DNA of 64,000 bases from Trichosporon coremiiforme (GCA_039545355.1 BCJJ01000015.1:372001-436000); one strand, 5' to 3'. Shown: positions 21,480-33,098, counted from the stretch's first letter. Notes: generated from the letters alone by a model not told the origin. Made by a program: numbers and translations.

Positions 21480-23158
21480 GAGGCTCGGTATAGTGGTCGT
21501 GAAATGACTTCAGGTTCGTCATCTGGACATGACGGTTGACGCGCACAACCTCCACTTCGGAACCAGATTGGCGGAAGGCGGACGCGACTGACTATTTGGT
21601 CAAGGCGCTCCAGAAATTACCGGTCACATCTATAGTTTGACGCAGCCATGCCCTTTTGCAGCATCGCAAGGGCCCAACCGAAAGCAGAGAGCATTTGAGT
21701 AGTCTACTCATTTGAGGCTCACCAGCAACGGTTAAGTGGGGAAGCACACTCCAATATCTGTTCGCGACGTCTGTCTCGCACCGGATTACGCGGCGCCCGA
21801 TTGTTTGTGCCCGGATGAAGCCACATTCAGCGATCCTGAGTTCATCCAGTCAAGTACTCGGAGAGCGAAAGTGGACAGGAAACAGTCCTCCAGCTGTGCC
21901 CGAGGCATGCAGATATGGGCCAAAGGACCACTAACAGCCGCCAGTTGTCCTTGATAGCCCGTGCGTAACAGCTAGCACCACGTTCTGTTGCCAGAGCGAC
22001 AGTTCACCCTTAATAGTGCCTCCTGATATCTGGTCCTATGTATGCCCTTGAACCGCAAGTATTGAGCTGACGCCTAAACAGCGTTGCGCCAGGCGTCAGA
22101 GTCCCAGTTCTCATCGGTTCCTGTCGGTGGACCAGGCACCTCGACGAGAAGTCGTGGGGCGCGAGCCGTTGAAGTTCGTAAGAGGCAGTCGCCCTACGCG
22201 GTCCTCGATTCTCTATCCTCTATCGTCTACGACGGTTGGTTGGGTGATTAGGAGCCCCAGGCGATGTGGGCCTGACGTCGGCGAGGACAGTTGAAGGCTC
22301 TAACGGTGTTTAGACCGATCGATGTGAACCTCGAAGATAAAGCTAGCGTCGACGTTGTCGCGTCTGAAGGCCATGGACACGCGAGGCGACCTGAATACGT
22401 GCCTCGTCCTGACGTCGTCTAGGGGGTTGTAATCGGCGATTAGAGTCCGACCCCGGGTGATAATATGAAGGAAGCATAATGACTCGATGTTTGGGAGGTG
22501 GCTTGTTCACCGTGCAAACGCACCCTGCGCCCTGACCGGACTTGCAGCGCTGCTTGCCTGTTGCCTGTTGCCCGGCGCCTGACGCGCCTGAAGCGCCTGC
22601 GCCTGATCCTATTTCCTGACACGAATACAACACATCACCGCACTTGCTCTCCTGCAGTCCTCAGTCCTTCATCCCAGGACGCAACCCAATCCCATCCTCT
22701 ATCCCCCTTCTTCATCTCTTGCCATTTCTCCACGCTTCGCATCAAGTTTCTTCTTCGACCAGCCCTTCCCTTTCCTCACTACATCATCCGGCTGCCTCAC
22801 CTCGGTGGACACACGTTCGGCTTGCCTCTTCCTCCCTAGACGCCAGGAGCGCTAGCTGGGTCACTGCACCTCGGACACTTCCTCACTTCCTCTTCGCATC
22901 CGTCCCGACCAGTCTGTCGGTTCCCGGCGTCTTAGTTTCAGCAGAAGTGTTGTTTGTGTCGTTTGGATTCGGATACGCAAAACACATTCTCATCGAAACC
23001 TGAACAATCGCCGCACCGCACCGCTGTTGTTTTCATTCTCATCAGGACCCCGCCGATCAACAACAACGTCGTAACACGCGCTCAAACCGCTCAGTCGTTA
23101 CCCCTGACCTTGCCCGCTGTACTCCACGCCTCAGTTCGCCTTCCCTGTTTCTGGCGAG
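21480..23158. promoter_or_regulatory. Divergent intergenic region, RFC1 / C2-domain gene
   Basis: 1.7 kb between divergent starts. From 22630 on, the plus strand is C/T-rich (CTTCATCTCTTGCC, CTTCCTCCC) and looks like the long leader of the C2-domain gene. A degenerate GCCTG repeat array lies at 22554-22608. I see no gene or tRNA in 21500-22600. Confidence 0.45.
22554..22608. repeat. Degenerate GCCTG repeat array
   Basis: Runs TGCCTGTTGCCTGTTGCC, then GCGCCTGA/AGCGCCTGC units, imperfect copies of a GCCTG-core repeat. It resembles the array at 8373-8417, which also lies just ahead of a pyrimidine-rich leader. Confidence 0.7.
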
Positions 23159-25980
23159 ATGTCGGCGGCTGAGCCCAGGGATCTCGGGACGCTCATTGTC
23201 GTGGTCGGCAAAGCGGTGAGTACTCATTCCCGACTAGGTGGACGTCATCCCAAACATGTTATCACGGCGACGCCAGGTTGCCAGTCGTACCATTTTGTCT
23301 CCGTTGGGCACGCTGACGTTAGCGTAATCTTCCGAACAAGTCGCGATTCGGCAAACAAGACCCGTTCTGTACGATTACCGTGGCGCATGAGAAGCAGAAG
23401 ACGAAGCCTATCAAGCGCGGTGGCCAGCACCCAGAATGGGACGAGGAGCTTCGGTTCACTATCAAGGAGGACGTTGACGATATCTTAGAGTCGACGCAGA
23501 AGAACAGCACCTCCAAGTCAAAGCGAGATGAGCTGCCGCCGCTTCCTCCTGAACAGGGCGTTGTTACACCGCAGTCGCTTGCGAACATCAGCCGCAAGGG
23601 CGTACCTGCAGGTAGTGCGCCGAAGAAGACGGCCAAGAAGACAATGCGGATCGCCTGCTATGCTGATGATCCGAAGGAGCCTGAGATCATCGGAGAAGCA
23701 TTGGTCTCCATTGACGATGTGCTCCAGAAGGGAGAAGTCGACGGTGAGCACCCGCCATGACCACCTTCCGCCTGCTCTGTGCTGACCAAACTACAGAGTG
23801 GTATGAGATCACTCACAAGGACAAGTACAGTGGAGAGGTCTACCTGGAACTGACGTTCTACTCCAACGTAAGCATAACAGTGCGCTTAAAGCTAACCCCA
23901 GGCTGCACCTCCAGTGAAGCGAGACGTTCCTCGACCTGCCGTCGCGACCGGGCCTGTGAGGTCCTCGCGCATGCCCACGAGTGTCTCGGGCATGAACCTC
24001 TACATTCCCCCCTACGGACAGCCGGCCCGGCAGCCCAGCCCGACGCCTCAGCCTCAGCGGCAGCCGACTCAACGCCCGAGTATTCCCTCCTCCCAAAGCT
24101 TCGCTGAGCTCGGTTTACCTGCGCGGCCAGCAGCTGCTGCTTCGACCTTAGGCGGCCAGCCTCGTCTGCCGCACTCGACATCGTACGGTGGTGTTGATGC
24201 ATTGGCCGGCGGTATGATGAGCATGTCCCTGAACCCCGCTACGCGACAGGATCATCGACACTCGATGATCGCCACACCTCCTACCGTCGCTGGAGGCAAT
24301 GCTCTGACAGCTCCAGTTGCTAGCCCCCATCGGCCTGCGAGTGTCGGTCACAACCGAGTTGACTCTGGCGGTACGCCGGTCCCAGCGCCTCCGGCTCATT
24401 CGAACAGCCTCCCACCTAGCACGTCGTATGCTTCCCTGCCCGTCCAGCAGCAGCCCGCTCCCCAGGCTCACACCCCTCAGCCTGCCTACCAGCAGCCGGC
24501 CGCTTATCCTCAGTTCCAGCCTGCGCAGGCTCCGTATACGCCTCCCCAGCAGCATCCCGCTTACGCGTCTGTTCCATCCCAGCCGGCCCAGACACCCCTA
24601 CCTGCGCCTGCGCCTGCCTCTGCACTGCCTCCTCAATTTAACCCTCCCTACAGTGGGCAGTCTCATCTCGGCACACCAGGAAGCACACCCTCTGTCCCTC
24701 CGCCGCCGCGTCGCCTGTCGCAGCCTGCTCCGTCACCTTCGCCCTACCCGCAGTACGGCAGTCCAGCTCAGCCTGCCCAGGGTGCGCCCTCGCATGCTGG
24801 ACATTCGCCAGTGCAGCCGACACCCGCGCCGCAGCACAGCGTAACTACACCTAACTCTGCAGGATATGTGCCGTGGTACATGCAGACTCCGGGCAGCGCG
24901 AACTCGCCTTCCCAGCCGCCTCCACTTCCACCGGCGCCGCCCAAGAATCCGAACGGTGGTTACTATCCGAGTGACGAGCCATTCGTGCAGCAACAACAGC
25001 AGCAGCAGCAGCAGACTCCGCTTGTGCAACCCCAGGCTCCGCCACAGCAACAGCAGCCTGGACAGCATGGCCTGCCACCGCTACCAACGCCCCCTCAGCC
25101 GCTGTATGCTCCCCCACACCAACCTGAGCGGTCACCATCGCCTCAGCCCCCTTCGCGCCACGCTTCGGTTTCCCCGGCGCCTCCTCATCGTCAGAACTCG
25201 GTATCGCCGGCTCCGCCCCCGCCATCCCGCCCTCTTCCTGAGCCGTACAACCTCCCGCAGCCTCTGTCTCACACGCTGAACTACGCCCAACAAGGAACGG
25301 ACTTCAACCCCGCGCAGACAGCTGCGCCCGAGGGCTGGAAGAGCACCATCCAACCCAGCACGATCGGCACGATCCACGTTGCGCACACTCAAGGAGCCCC
25401 GCCTCCGACAATGCCAGGCGGCTCTCCCGCCCGTACTTCTACGATGACGAGCAACCGCGACTGGCGCAACTACCTGGGCAGCTTAGGAGGTGGAGGTACA
25501 CCGCAGACACCCCCATCGCAGCAGCCTACCTACGGTGGCTCACCCCAGCAACAGTCTCAACCGGGCGTCTTCGGTGTTGGTCCTCCCCCTCCTCCTCCCC
25601 AGTTCGGTACTCCTCAGAACCAGGGCACTCCCAACAGCTACAGCCAGCCGAGCTACGGCCAGCTGGGCAGTACCTACAGCACTCCCACGCATGGCGCGGG
25701 TAGCAACTACGGCACGCCCCAGCACCCCAGCAGCAGCGCCTACAACACGCCTACCCACCAGGGCAGCTACGGCACCCCTTCCGAGCCGCCTAGGCAGGAC
25801 TCGGTGTCCGGCCACGCCCACCACGGCAGCGGATCCAGCAACCCGTCCGACCCCTTCTCGATCCTGCATGCGCAGTACAGCGCCGCGGCACAGACCCCGC
25901 CCCACGGTCAGAGCTGGTACACGCCGCCCCCGAGCGTGCCCTCGAGCCTGTACCAGCAGCAGCAGCCGTGGAACCGTTAG
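23159..25980 (+). CDS. C2-domain cytokinesis protein, Inn1/Fic1-like
   Basis: Exons 23159-23215, 23323-23743, 23797-23867 and 23902-25980 give 875 residues. The N-terminal ~165 residues are a C2 domain: GTLIVVVGKA|RNLPNKSRFGKQDPFC, then KTKPIKRGGQHPEWDEELRF, IACYADDPKEPEIIGEALV and GEVYLELTFYSN. The other ~700 residues are Pro/Gln/Ser/Tyr-rich with many PxxP motifs. This architecture (one N-terminal C2, long proline-rich tail) is that of Inn1 (budding yeast) and Fic1 (fission yeast). These tie the contractile ring to membrane ingression and septum synthesis by binding SH3 partners such as Cyk3 and Hof1/Cdc15. The join KA|RNLPNKSRF restores the classic C2 strand. The third intron is only 34 nt. 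The family call is strong; exact function is by homology. Confidence 0.88.
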
Positions 25981-26046
25981 ACACGCTGTGATCTCTACAA
26001 TAGATAACATAACATTATGAATCTGCATCTACCCAAGTACATACAA

Positions 26047-27449
26047 CTAGGCTCTCGGGCCAGTGGACCAGGATAGGCTCGGCCGCGCACGCGTCCACCG
26101 CATCGGGCCACCGGGACCGCCTCCTCTTCCCCGGATCGGGACGGTGTTGACACCTCCGCGGGGCGGCCGCCCTCCTGGTCCCATCCTCTCGCCGAGCCGG
26201 CCGAGCAGGCCGCGTGCAGCCCCAGCGGGTTCCGGTGGCGGCGGACCAGTCTTCAGCTTTCCAAACGGCTGGAGTCGACACCCGTGGCTGTCCTGGACGA
26301 CCTCGAATCTTTGCCTTCCGTTCCGCCATCCATCCTCTTCCTTCTGCGCAAATTCATTCACCTTGCCGTCCGGGATGAACTCGACATGCAGCGTGCCGGC
26401 ATTCACATCGCCCTCGGGCCACTTCTTCCCATCTACGGCATTCTTGATCGCGGATGCGACGCTGATGCTCCACGTGCGGTAGTACGCGTGGTCCTTGATC
26501 CCGCTGAGCCAGAGGTTGGGGCAGGAGGGCGAGACGAAGGGAGCATTGCCCTTGATGGCAGGCGGGCCGTAGTCGTCGTCTGAGCTGCCTGTGGCCGCTT
26601 GCGAGGACAAATAGGAGGCTAACGCGGTCGCCTGTAACGGCCGCCGCAGGCCGGTGATATATAGCGCTGACGAGGGGCGAGAGCCCAACGCAGAGGGAGC
26701 GTCATCTACGTCCATCGCCTTGGCCTTCTCCTTGTGAGACGGAGAGGGCGGGATGCCTTCTCGTTCTGAGCGCGCCGACTCTGATGGTTTGCTGTCGACT
26801 TCGATGGGCTCAGCAGGCTGAGCCGCTGCAGGAGGCTTTGGGGTCTCCTCGTCCACCTGGATGTCCTCAGGTGGTGGTGATGGCAGTCGCTGCTCCTGCA
26901 CTGGCGCGGGGTCCTCCTTGGTGGCAGGAGCGGGTGGGGGCTCGACGGGGGTGGCGGCAGGGGGAGCGGCGGGGGGCTCCCCAGGCTTAACTGGCTCTGC
27001 TGGGACTTCTGCCGGCTGCTGGCGCAGCGCCGCTACCCCTGTAGGCAACGCTTGAAGTTGAGGAGGTTTGGTTGTAGTCGATGCAGGTTCTGGGGCAGCA
27101 GGAGGTTCAACCGGCTGTCGAGGTGGAGGTTGTTGCTCTGATGGCTCCGCCGCAATGGCTTCGTCGAGACGCTCCACAAGCTAGGACGTCAGCGTGCATT
27201 CCGTCTGTGTACCGCCCAGCAAAACGTGTACAGTTCCATGCTCTCGCACGAGCACCCGCACTGCGTGCACTGATGTTCCACGCGACTTTGGGTGCTGGAA
27301 CCCGCTTGTGTGCGGCCGTGTGCCTCACAGATACGCTTGGCTCCTGAGCTGCTTGTACTCACGTCCTTCTTGAGGCCGGTTGTGACGAGGCCCCGTTTCT
27401 TCAACTCCTCCTTCAGCTCCGTCACTTTCAGAGTCCTGATGTCGGTCAT
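26047..27449 (-). CDS. Acinus-like SAP-domain protein
   Basis: Exons 27363-27449 and 26047-27180 give 406 residues. The N-terminus is a SAP DNA/RNA-binding motif: IRTLKVTELKEELKKRGL, then GLKKD|LVERLDEAI, completed across the intron. A Pro/Ala/Glu-rich linker follows, then an RRM-like fold (ALYITGLRRPLQATALASYL; FVSPSCPNLWLSGIKDHAYY; WPEGDVNAGTLHVEFIPDG) and an RG-rich end (RGGVNTVPIRGRGGGPGG). This matches acinus, which with Rnps1 and SAP18 forms the ASAP complex in nuclear mRNA splicing. An in-frame upstream ATG at 27527 would add 26 residues. I prefer 27449 because it has a better context (CACC before ATG) and starts directly at the SAP motif. Divergent from the HbrB gene. Confidence 0.8.
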
Positions 27450-27753
27450 GGTGTTGATGCCGCGCGCTGTCGGGGGAAGTGAGGAGCCAACATTAGTTGG
27501 GTTGCCGTGAGCCTCATCAACCGCCATGAAACAGGGCGGCGACCACGTGAACGTGACGTCGTCGCGCGTCCTAGGCTGGCTGCCAATGCCGACCGGCTGG
27601 CTCCTGTTCGGCAGCTGCTGTCTTCACCATCCGTTGGACGAACCGCGACCACCGCCATTACGACCGCAACAGCAAGCACAGCGGCGACCATATCCGTCCC
27701 CTCCTGACCCGCCTCCGCCGTCGTCGTCGCCGCGTCTCCACCGGGGTAGGACA
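27450..27753. promoter_or_regulatory. Compact divergent promoter, acinus-like / HbrB genes
   Basis: About 300 bases separate the two divergent starts and must hold both promoters. C/T- and CGCC-rich runs occur at 27700-27740. No individual element is identified. Confidence 0.45.
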
Positions 27754-29528
27754 ATGGCCCCGCCAACTCCGACGAAGCTAGCGAATCTCGCCATCCACAC
27801 AAATCATGGCACGAACATTAGTGGGCCGTCATCTGCCCGCCCGAATCTCAGCATCAACGTCGACAGATCCGATACCCACAGCTTAACCCCGAGCGTGGGC
27901 GCGTCGAGCTTCTGGAGCGACAAGAAACTTCCCAGGCTCCCTAAACGGAAATGGGTGTTAGGAGCGTACGATAACAAGCTGGTGAGTGGGCTGACTGGAC
28001 AATGAGCCGGATTGCACCTTCCCCGCACCGCGTCGTGTGCGGAAGACGTGTGCTGTTCACAGTATCGCAAGCAAGATAGCTGTCAGGAGATATATCTGAC
28101 ACGCAGGTCTCATCCACGCTGTCACAGTTACCTCCCATCCCTCCACGGTCACCGAGCGGCGTCTCCGCGACCTCAACAACCGCGTTCAGCATCCCGAACT
28201 CGAGCCCGCAGAAGAGCCTCACGCCTGCCAGTCTGCCCAACTTCCCCACGCGTTTTATATCTGCGTCTCCGCCGAGCTCGAGCGCTGGCGGAGTCCTCGT
28301 CCTGCCTGACGGAACGACGCTGGCGACGGGTGACAATGGAGGACGGCCGGAACGTGACCCGGCCCCGAGCACGAGCATGATGCATGCTGTCGCTCACTCC
28401 AGCCCGAATTCGCCGTGGAGCTTACTTACCGTGCATGTGCTGCCTGTCTTCGCGGGAAGCCCTTTACGCACTCCGATAGAGGATCTAAAGTGAGCTGCAA
28501 ACCATGTCTAGAGCTAACCCGCAGTCATCTCGCTAGCTCCCACATTTCTTCCGCTTCGCAGCGGACACCCGCGTCACGGCTAGTGCAAGTTCTGAGTAGT
28601 GACCTGAGAGACCTCATTGCATCGGGCATGTTTACTCTGAAGGCCAAATTCGACGGCCTCGAGGAGAACAAGCTCGTGTCAAGGACTGTGGAGGTGTGGA
28701 ACTTTTTCTGGGGCCAGATTCTACCCGTGAGGCCCCTGCTTTTGGAATCGTTGCGAAACTGACTCTCAGTACGTCGAGGGCGTCTTCCTTCCCTTCTCCC
28801 AGATCCGGGATGTGCCCTCCAGCTCGACAGCACGCCCAGCAGCGATCATCCAGGAGCCGCCGATCCCTGTGCGGCACATTCTGCTCTCCGCCTTTCTCTT
28901 ACACATCTTACTGCCCCTGCTCCCTCGTCTGATACCCCTGGTCGCCGCCATCCAGACCGAGGACGGCGGGCCAGATCTCCAGCGGCTACTCCAGATGTCG
29001 CTCGTCCTGAGCACGCAGGCACGCTACTCGAGCTTCTTCCCGACCTTGAGTCCGCACGAAGCGCATCTGAGGGACGAGGAGACGCGGGAAAGCGTTGAGG
29101 AGCTCGGCCGCGCGGTCAGGTGGTCGATGGCTGTTGCTGGACAACGGCAAGAGCAACGGCCTGCACCCGAGCGCCAGCACTCCAATTCCTCGTCCATTGA
29201 CTCGGGCACCGGTCCCACCGCGCCAACTCGCCCAACGCTTCAGCGTGGACCAAGCGTCAGCCAGGCCGGCCGGCTCAGGCGGCGCCGTGGCACGCTCGGC
29301 AACGGTACGCAGCTCGACCGGGAAGGCCGGGCTGTGAGCGGTATTGAGAGTATCTACGAGGACAACGAGCAGACGCTGAATGAGCAGCTCCCCGTGCTGA
29401 ACGACAGTGTGCGGACGGTGCGCGGGTGGGACCAGACGCACCGGCGGCAGGACAGCTCTGGGAGCGGGAGCGAGGTCACCAACATCAATGCGACCGTGTC
29501 AAACGTGTCGCACACGTCGCGTCGATAA
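27754..29528 (+). CDS. HbrB-domain TORC2 subunit (Bit61/PRR5-like)
   Basis: Exons 27754-27981, 28107-28489, 28525-28726 and 28770-29528 give 523 residues. After a Ser/Pro-rich N-terminus, the region about residues 205-360 is the HbrB fold: ASRLVQVLSSDLRDLIASGM, then LVSRTVEVWNFFWGQILP|YVEGVFLPFSQI, then VRHILLSAFLLHILLPLLPR and LQMSLVLSTQARY. WNFFWGQILPYVEG is a diagnostic motif of the fungal HbrB/Bit61 and animal PRR5 (Protor) family, a peripheral subunit of TOR complex 2 at the plasma membrane. The C-terminus is Ser/Arg-rich and disordered. Two introns are 35 and 43 nt. It converges on BET3 with only 46 bases between the stop codons. Confidence 0.88.
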
Positions 29529-29574
29529 ATATGTTGTTGTATATGCATTACACACTGGTACCAGAATCATAAGT

Positions 29575-30427
29575 CTACTCGTCGTTCTCGGGCTGCTCCT
29601 CGTCCAGGATCCGGACGAGGCGGACCCAGAGCTCTGTCGTGTCGTCCCCGCGCAGCGTGTCTGAGAGGAATCGGGTCTCGACCTGCATCTGGATCTGGTC
29701 GTGTCAGTTTCGATCTGACCCACGGCGTAGCTTCTCCCTGCCCAACCCACCATCTCAAGCGCACCCCGCAGAACACCTGCAAGCACGTTGGAGAACCAGA
29801 GGCCGCCCTCGCGCGCGTCACGCGGCAGCTCAGCAAACTCGGCAAGCGGATTCTCCTCGAGCGTGAGCACGAACTCGCATGGCTGCTTCAGCCCCGCCGT
29901 CGGCGGCACCTGCGGGGGCGGGAAGGAGACCGTCGGCGTGATGTTGAGGAACGTCTTGAACGCGACCTTGGAGACGATCTCGGCCGTCTCCGCAAACGTC
30001 TGGCAGCGCTGCAGCCCCGTCCGCGCAAGGAAGTCCTCGATCATCCGCGTGCCGATGTTGTATCCCCTGGGGTGTTAGCTTGAGTTCTCCGAAGCCGTAA
30101 GCTGCGAGGGCTGAGTCTTCCCAGGAGGATGCCAGCTGGTGCCGCGCATCTGTCGGCGAGTGCCGTCGAGCGAACAATGTCCACTGGTCTTGTCGGGCCA
30201 GAAATTGCGACACTCACATTTTCTCCAGCTGCTTGTTCACCTCGCCATAGTCCTCATAGTCCTTGATGAGCTGGACGACGAGGGCGCCGTACGTGAGCGA
30301 GAAGAGCTCGGCGTTCTGATGTCAGCTCACTACACACAGTACGAAGCGGCAGACAACTCACGACCTTGTCTGTCCGCTTCCAGACGTCGTCGCCGATGGC
30401 CTTGTACTGCTTCCCCGGGGCGGACAT
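29575..30427 (-). CDS. BET3: TRAPP complex subunit Bet3
   Basis: Exons 30362-30427, 30218-30315, 29751-30066 and 29575-29694 give 199 residues, the normal Bet3 length. Key motifs: [20 protein letters not shown], then [17 protein letters not shown], then [18 protein letters not shown], ending with [19 protein letters not shown]. Bet3 is the core TRAPP subunit. It carries a buried acyl-binding channel and acts in ER-Golgi vesicle tethering and Ypt1 activation. All four splice junctions restore conserved sequence. The last intron uses a less usual GTGGGT donor. Divergent from POP7 (184-base gap), convergent with HbrB. Confidence 0.95.
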
Positions 30428-30611
30428 GGTTTGTGAGGTTGCAAGCTAACGACGGTGGTCGCGTCATTGCTTTGTGTCGGGGGTGAGCGTCGTCGCGATC
30501 GCGTGGCAACGGGACCTGGTCATTAGCTCTGGACCCTAATGCGCATTAAGAACGAAGTATAATGGCAGCTGAAGTAGAAGTGGAGGCACGCGTGGAGGAA
30601 GACCAGATTTC
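30428..30611. promoter_or_regulatory. Short bidirectional promoter, BET3 / POP7
   Basis: Only 184 bases separate the two divergent start codons, so both promoters and leaders must fit here or overlap. No recognisable element. Confidence 0.4.
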
Positions 30612-31392
30612 ATGACGGCTGAGTTTCGTCCACCTCAACAACAACAACAACGCCCTTTCGACGCAATGCCGGCCACGCGCTCTCGCAAGATCGTCAAGCT
30701 GAAGCCCGCCTTGCCTCCCCCGGCTCCCGGGGCGGGACTCCTCGCTCAGCAGCCGATAAAAGTACTGCAGGGGCAGGGTACGCGGCGGTCTGACTCGACG
30801 CACGCGGGCCATCCGCGGACGACGCTGTTCGTGACGCGACGTACGAAACTTGGCGCACTCATCGCAAGGGCCAAGTCACTAGTTCTCGATGAGGGGGCTA
30901 CGGAACTCCGACTCTATGCGCTTGGTGCAGCGATCAGCCACGCCTTCGTCCTCCTCCATGCGCTCATGGACATTCTGCCGTATCCGATTGCCGGACGGGG
31001 GAGCGCGGGCATGTGGTTCGAGATCCGGACAGGGACCACGGAGTGCAAGGACTTCTTGTCTGGGAAGCTCTCGGGGCTGAATGGAGAAGAAGCGATGGAA
31101 GCGGAGGGAGGGGAAGAGCCGGGAGAGGAGGACTGGGGCGACATCGGCCTGTTCGTCGAGGACAAGCCTGATATCCAAACGCGGAATAAGGTGAGTTATG
31201 GTTTTCGGCGTGAACTGACAAATGTAGTCATCAGTCGAGATCGTTCTGCATATCTCTGGGCGGAAACCGGCAACAGACACCAAGCGGAAGAAGAAGGCGC
31301 GGCCATCTGCGAAGAAGCGCAAAGCACGCGCTGGCGCGAACGAGATGGACGCCGACCCCGAGGATGACGAGGAGGCGCTCATGAACATGTAA
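30612..31392 (+). CDS. POP7: RNase P/MRP subunit Pop7/Rpp20-like (Alba fold)
   Basis: Exons 30612-31190 and 31228-31392 give 247 residues. The core TTLFVTRRTKLGALIARAKS, then EGATELRLYALGAAISHAF and the later SSVEIVLHISGRKP, matches the Alba-like fold of Rpp20/Pop7. That protein pairs with Pop6/Rpp25 to bind the P3 stem of RNase P and RNase MRP RNAs in the nucleolus. Between the helices and the last strand is an acidic Gly/Glu-rich insert (about residues 155-175), and the C-terminus is Lys/Arg-rich then acidic. Start alternatives are M19 (MPATRSRK) or the first ATG. Identification is by motif pattern and moderately strong. Confidence 0.78.
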
Positions 31393-31502
31393 CTTTGTGT
31401 AATGTAACATCTAGACTACTGGACTGGACGGCATCATTTTGTAATTATAGTGCTCGAACTATGTCCCGGGGAAGACAGCAAGAAGCGAGAACCGGAGGGG
31501 AC

Positions 31503-33098
31503 CTAAGGGTTGCCCTCTGTGGGAACGGCTGACGGTTCGCCTTCCCTTGACTGCTGGGACAGAGTGCGCTGCAACCTCTGCTGCGGGGAAGCCGGTGTCG
31601 GTTCTTGGTCCGCCGACTCGTGCTGAGGTGTATCGTGCACAATGACCTCGAATGGTGCGCCCTCGAGGATGCCCTCCTTGAACACTTCCCGCTTGCCGAT
31701 CTCATGCAGGAGCTCGGGCAGGCCGCCGTTCAGCTCCGCCATGCAGAGCTTGTGGATCAGGGCAAGATTGCCAAACGCCTTGGACGGCCACGACGTGATG
31801 AGCGGGAAGTCAGAGAAGCCCTGGTCTGGACGTCAGCTGACGCAACGGGAAGCTAACTTACGCCCGAGGCCTCCGACCGTAACAAGCGTCGCCCCGAGTG
31901 TGACGCAGATACGCTTCTGTCCCGGCCACACCTCCTTCCACTCCGTGAAGCCCTGCGAGTTGATGATGAGCGTGGGCGGCGGTTTGGGCCACTTGAAGTC
32001 ATACTTCTCCTCGCCGAGGATCAGCGGCTCGAACCAAGGGTCCAGAGCCAGTACATGTGTCACCGGAACCGGCATCTTGTCGTACGATCGCAAGCATGTC
32101 GCACCTCCGAACGAGTGCCCGGCCAAGACAACGGAGGACGTATCGACGCCGTCGCGGAGCGCATCCGAGAAGGCAGACGCTTGCTCAGCGTCCATCCCCT
32201 GGGGCACGACTGCGCCGCTCAGCAGCCTCTGGAACGACTTGTACGCCTGCTGCATCTCGTGTACCCGCATGCGCAGCTGCAGTACTCGGAAGTCCATGAG
32301 CTCCAGCACTCCGTCCTCCGGCCACGTAAGATTCGTAGACCGGGTGAAGAGGAGCATTGGCTCCTCCGCAGATGCCGCCTCGACCTCCTTGCCCTCGGGG
32401 TAGATAACGCAGGGGGCAGAACCGTCCTTGTGCTCGACGGCTACAACTACGTAGCCTTCGCTAGCTAGAGCAGAGCAGGTCTGGCTGCTAGGTCAGCGTT
32501 GACTTCGGTGCAACACCCACCTGTAAGTGTGCCTCGTTCCTGCGAGGCCGTGGCTGAAGATGATTAGGGGATATTGGCCTTTCTCGACTGCGCCATTCTG
32601 TGCCACAGTGATCTGCTTGTCAGCTCTCGAAGACACCCCTTCAGCGTACCCGAAGTCGACGAGCAATGAAATCAGAAGCCGCCACTGAATGTCAGTCGCT
32701 GTTCGATCAGTTCACGTACTCAGCCATTTGCCTTTGCCACCCAAGAACTTGTTGTAGCCAGCAACCACTGACGACGTAGGTTCCGGCAGCCAGCTGACAC
32801 CGCCACCAGTTTCGCCGTCCGATGGGTAGTAGATGGCGAAGGAGCACTCCGACGTCTTCAGCGCCGGCTTGCCTTCGATGGTCGGCGAGTCAACCTCGTA
32901 GGGCTCGCACGGCACTCGAGCGTAGGCGAGACCGACGGTCTTGTGGGGACCAGGAGTCGCCGCTGGGAAACTGGAGATGAGCGGAATGTACATGGCTGGT
33001 GTGAGAGTGGGGCGAGAAGAGAAGACGGGAAGAAGTGTTGGGAGACGATTATAAGAGATAAGAGATGCAAGGCGGGGAAGGCGCGAAGCAGGGGTCAT
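31503..33098 (-). CDS. PAF-acetylhydrolase-like phospholipase (PLA2 group VII/VIII type)
   Basis: Several short exons join in frame. Recognisable parts in order are PHKTVGLAYARVPC; then, after two 37-nt introns, FIARRLR|ITVAQNGAVEKGQYPL; IIFSHGLAGTRHTYS|QTCSALASEGYVVVAVEH; the nucleophile elbow VVLAGHSFGGATCLRS; the acid HVLALDPWFEPL; and VTVGGLG|HQGFSDFPL. The catalytic His is made by joining C and AC across the last intron. This gives a complete Ser-Asp-His triad of platelet-activating-factor acetylhydrolases, which remove short or oxidised acyl chains from phospholipids. The start is either MTPASRLPR (33098, weak mitochondrial-like leader) or MYIPLIS (32993). The cellular site is unclear. 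The tail is Gln/Pro/Glu-rich. Confidence 0.87.

Noticed and set aside
22375..22450. Possible tRNA, because of a GGACTCTAATCG-like stretch on the minus strand
   Set aside because: No acceptor-stem pairing and no proper T-arm GGTTCRANTCC sequence could be found.
32690..32712. 21-nt intron in the PAF-acetylhydrolase-like gene
   Set aside because: It keeps the frame, but two canonical 37-nt introns with good acceptors explain the region better and give a more family-like sequence.
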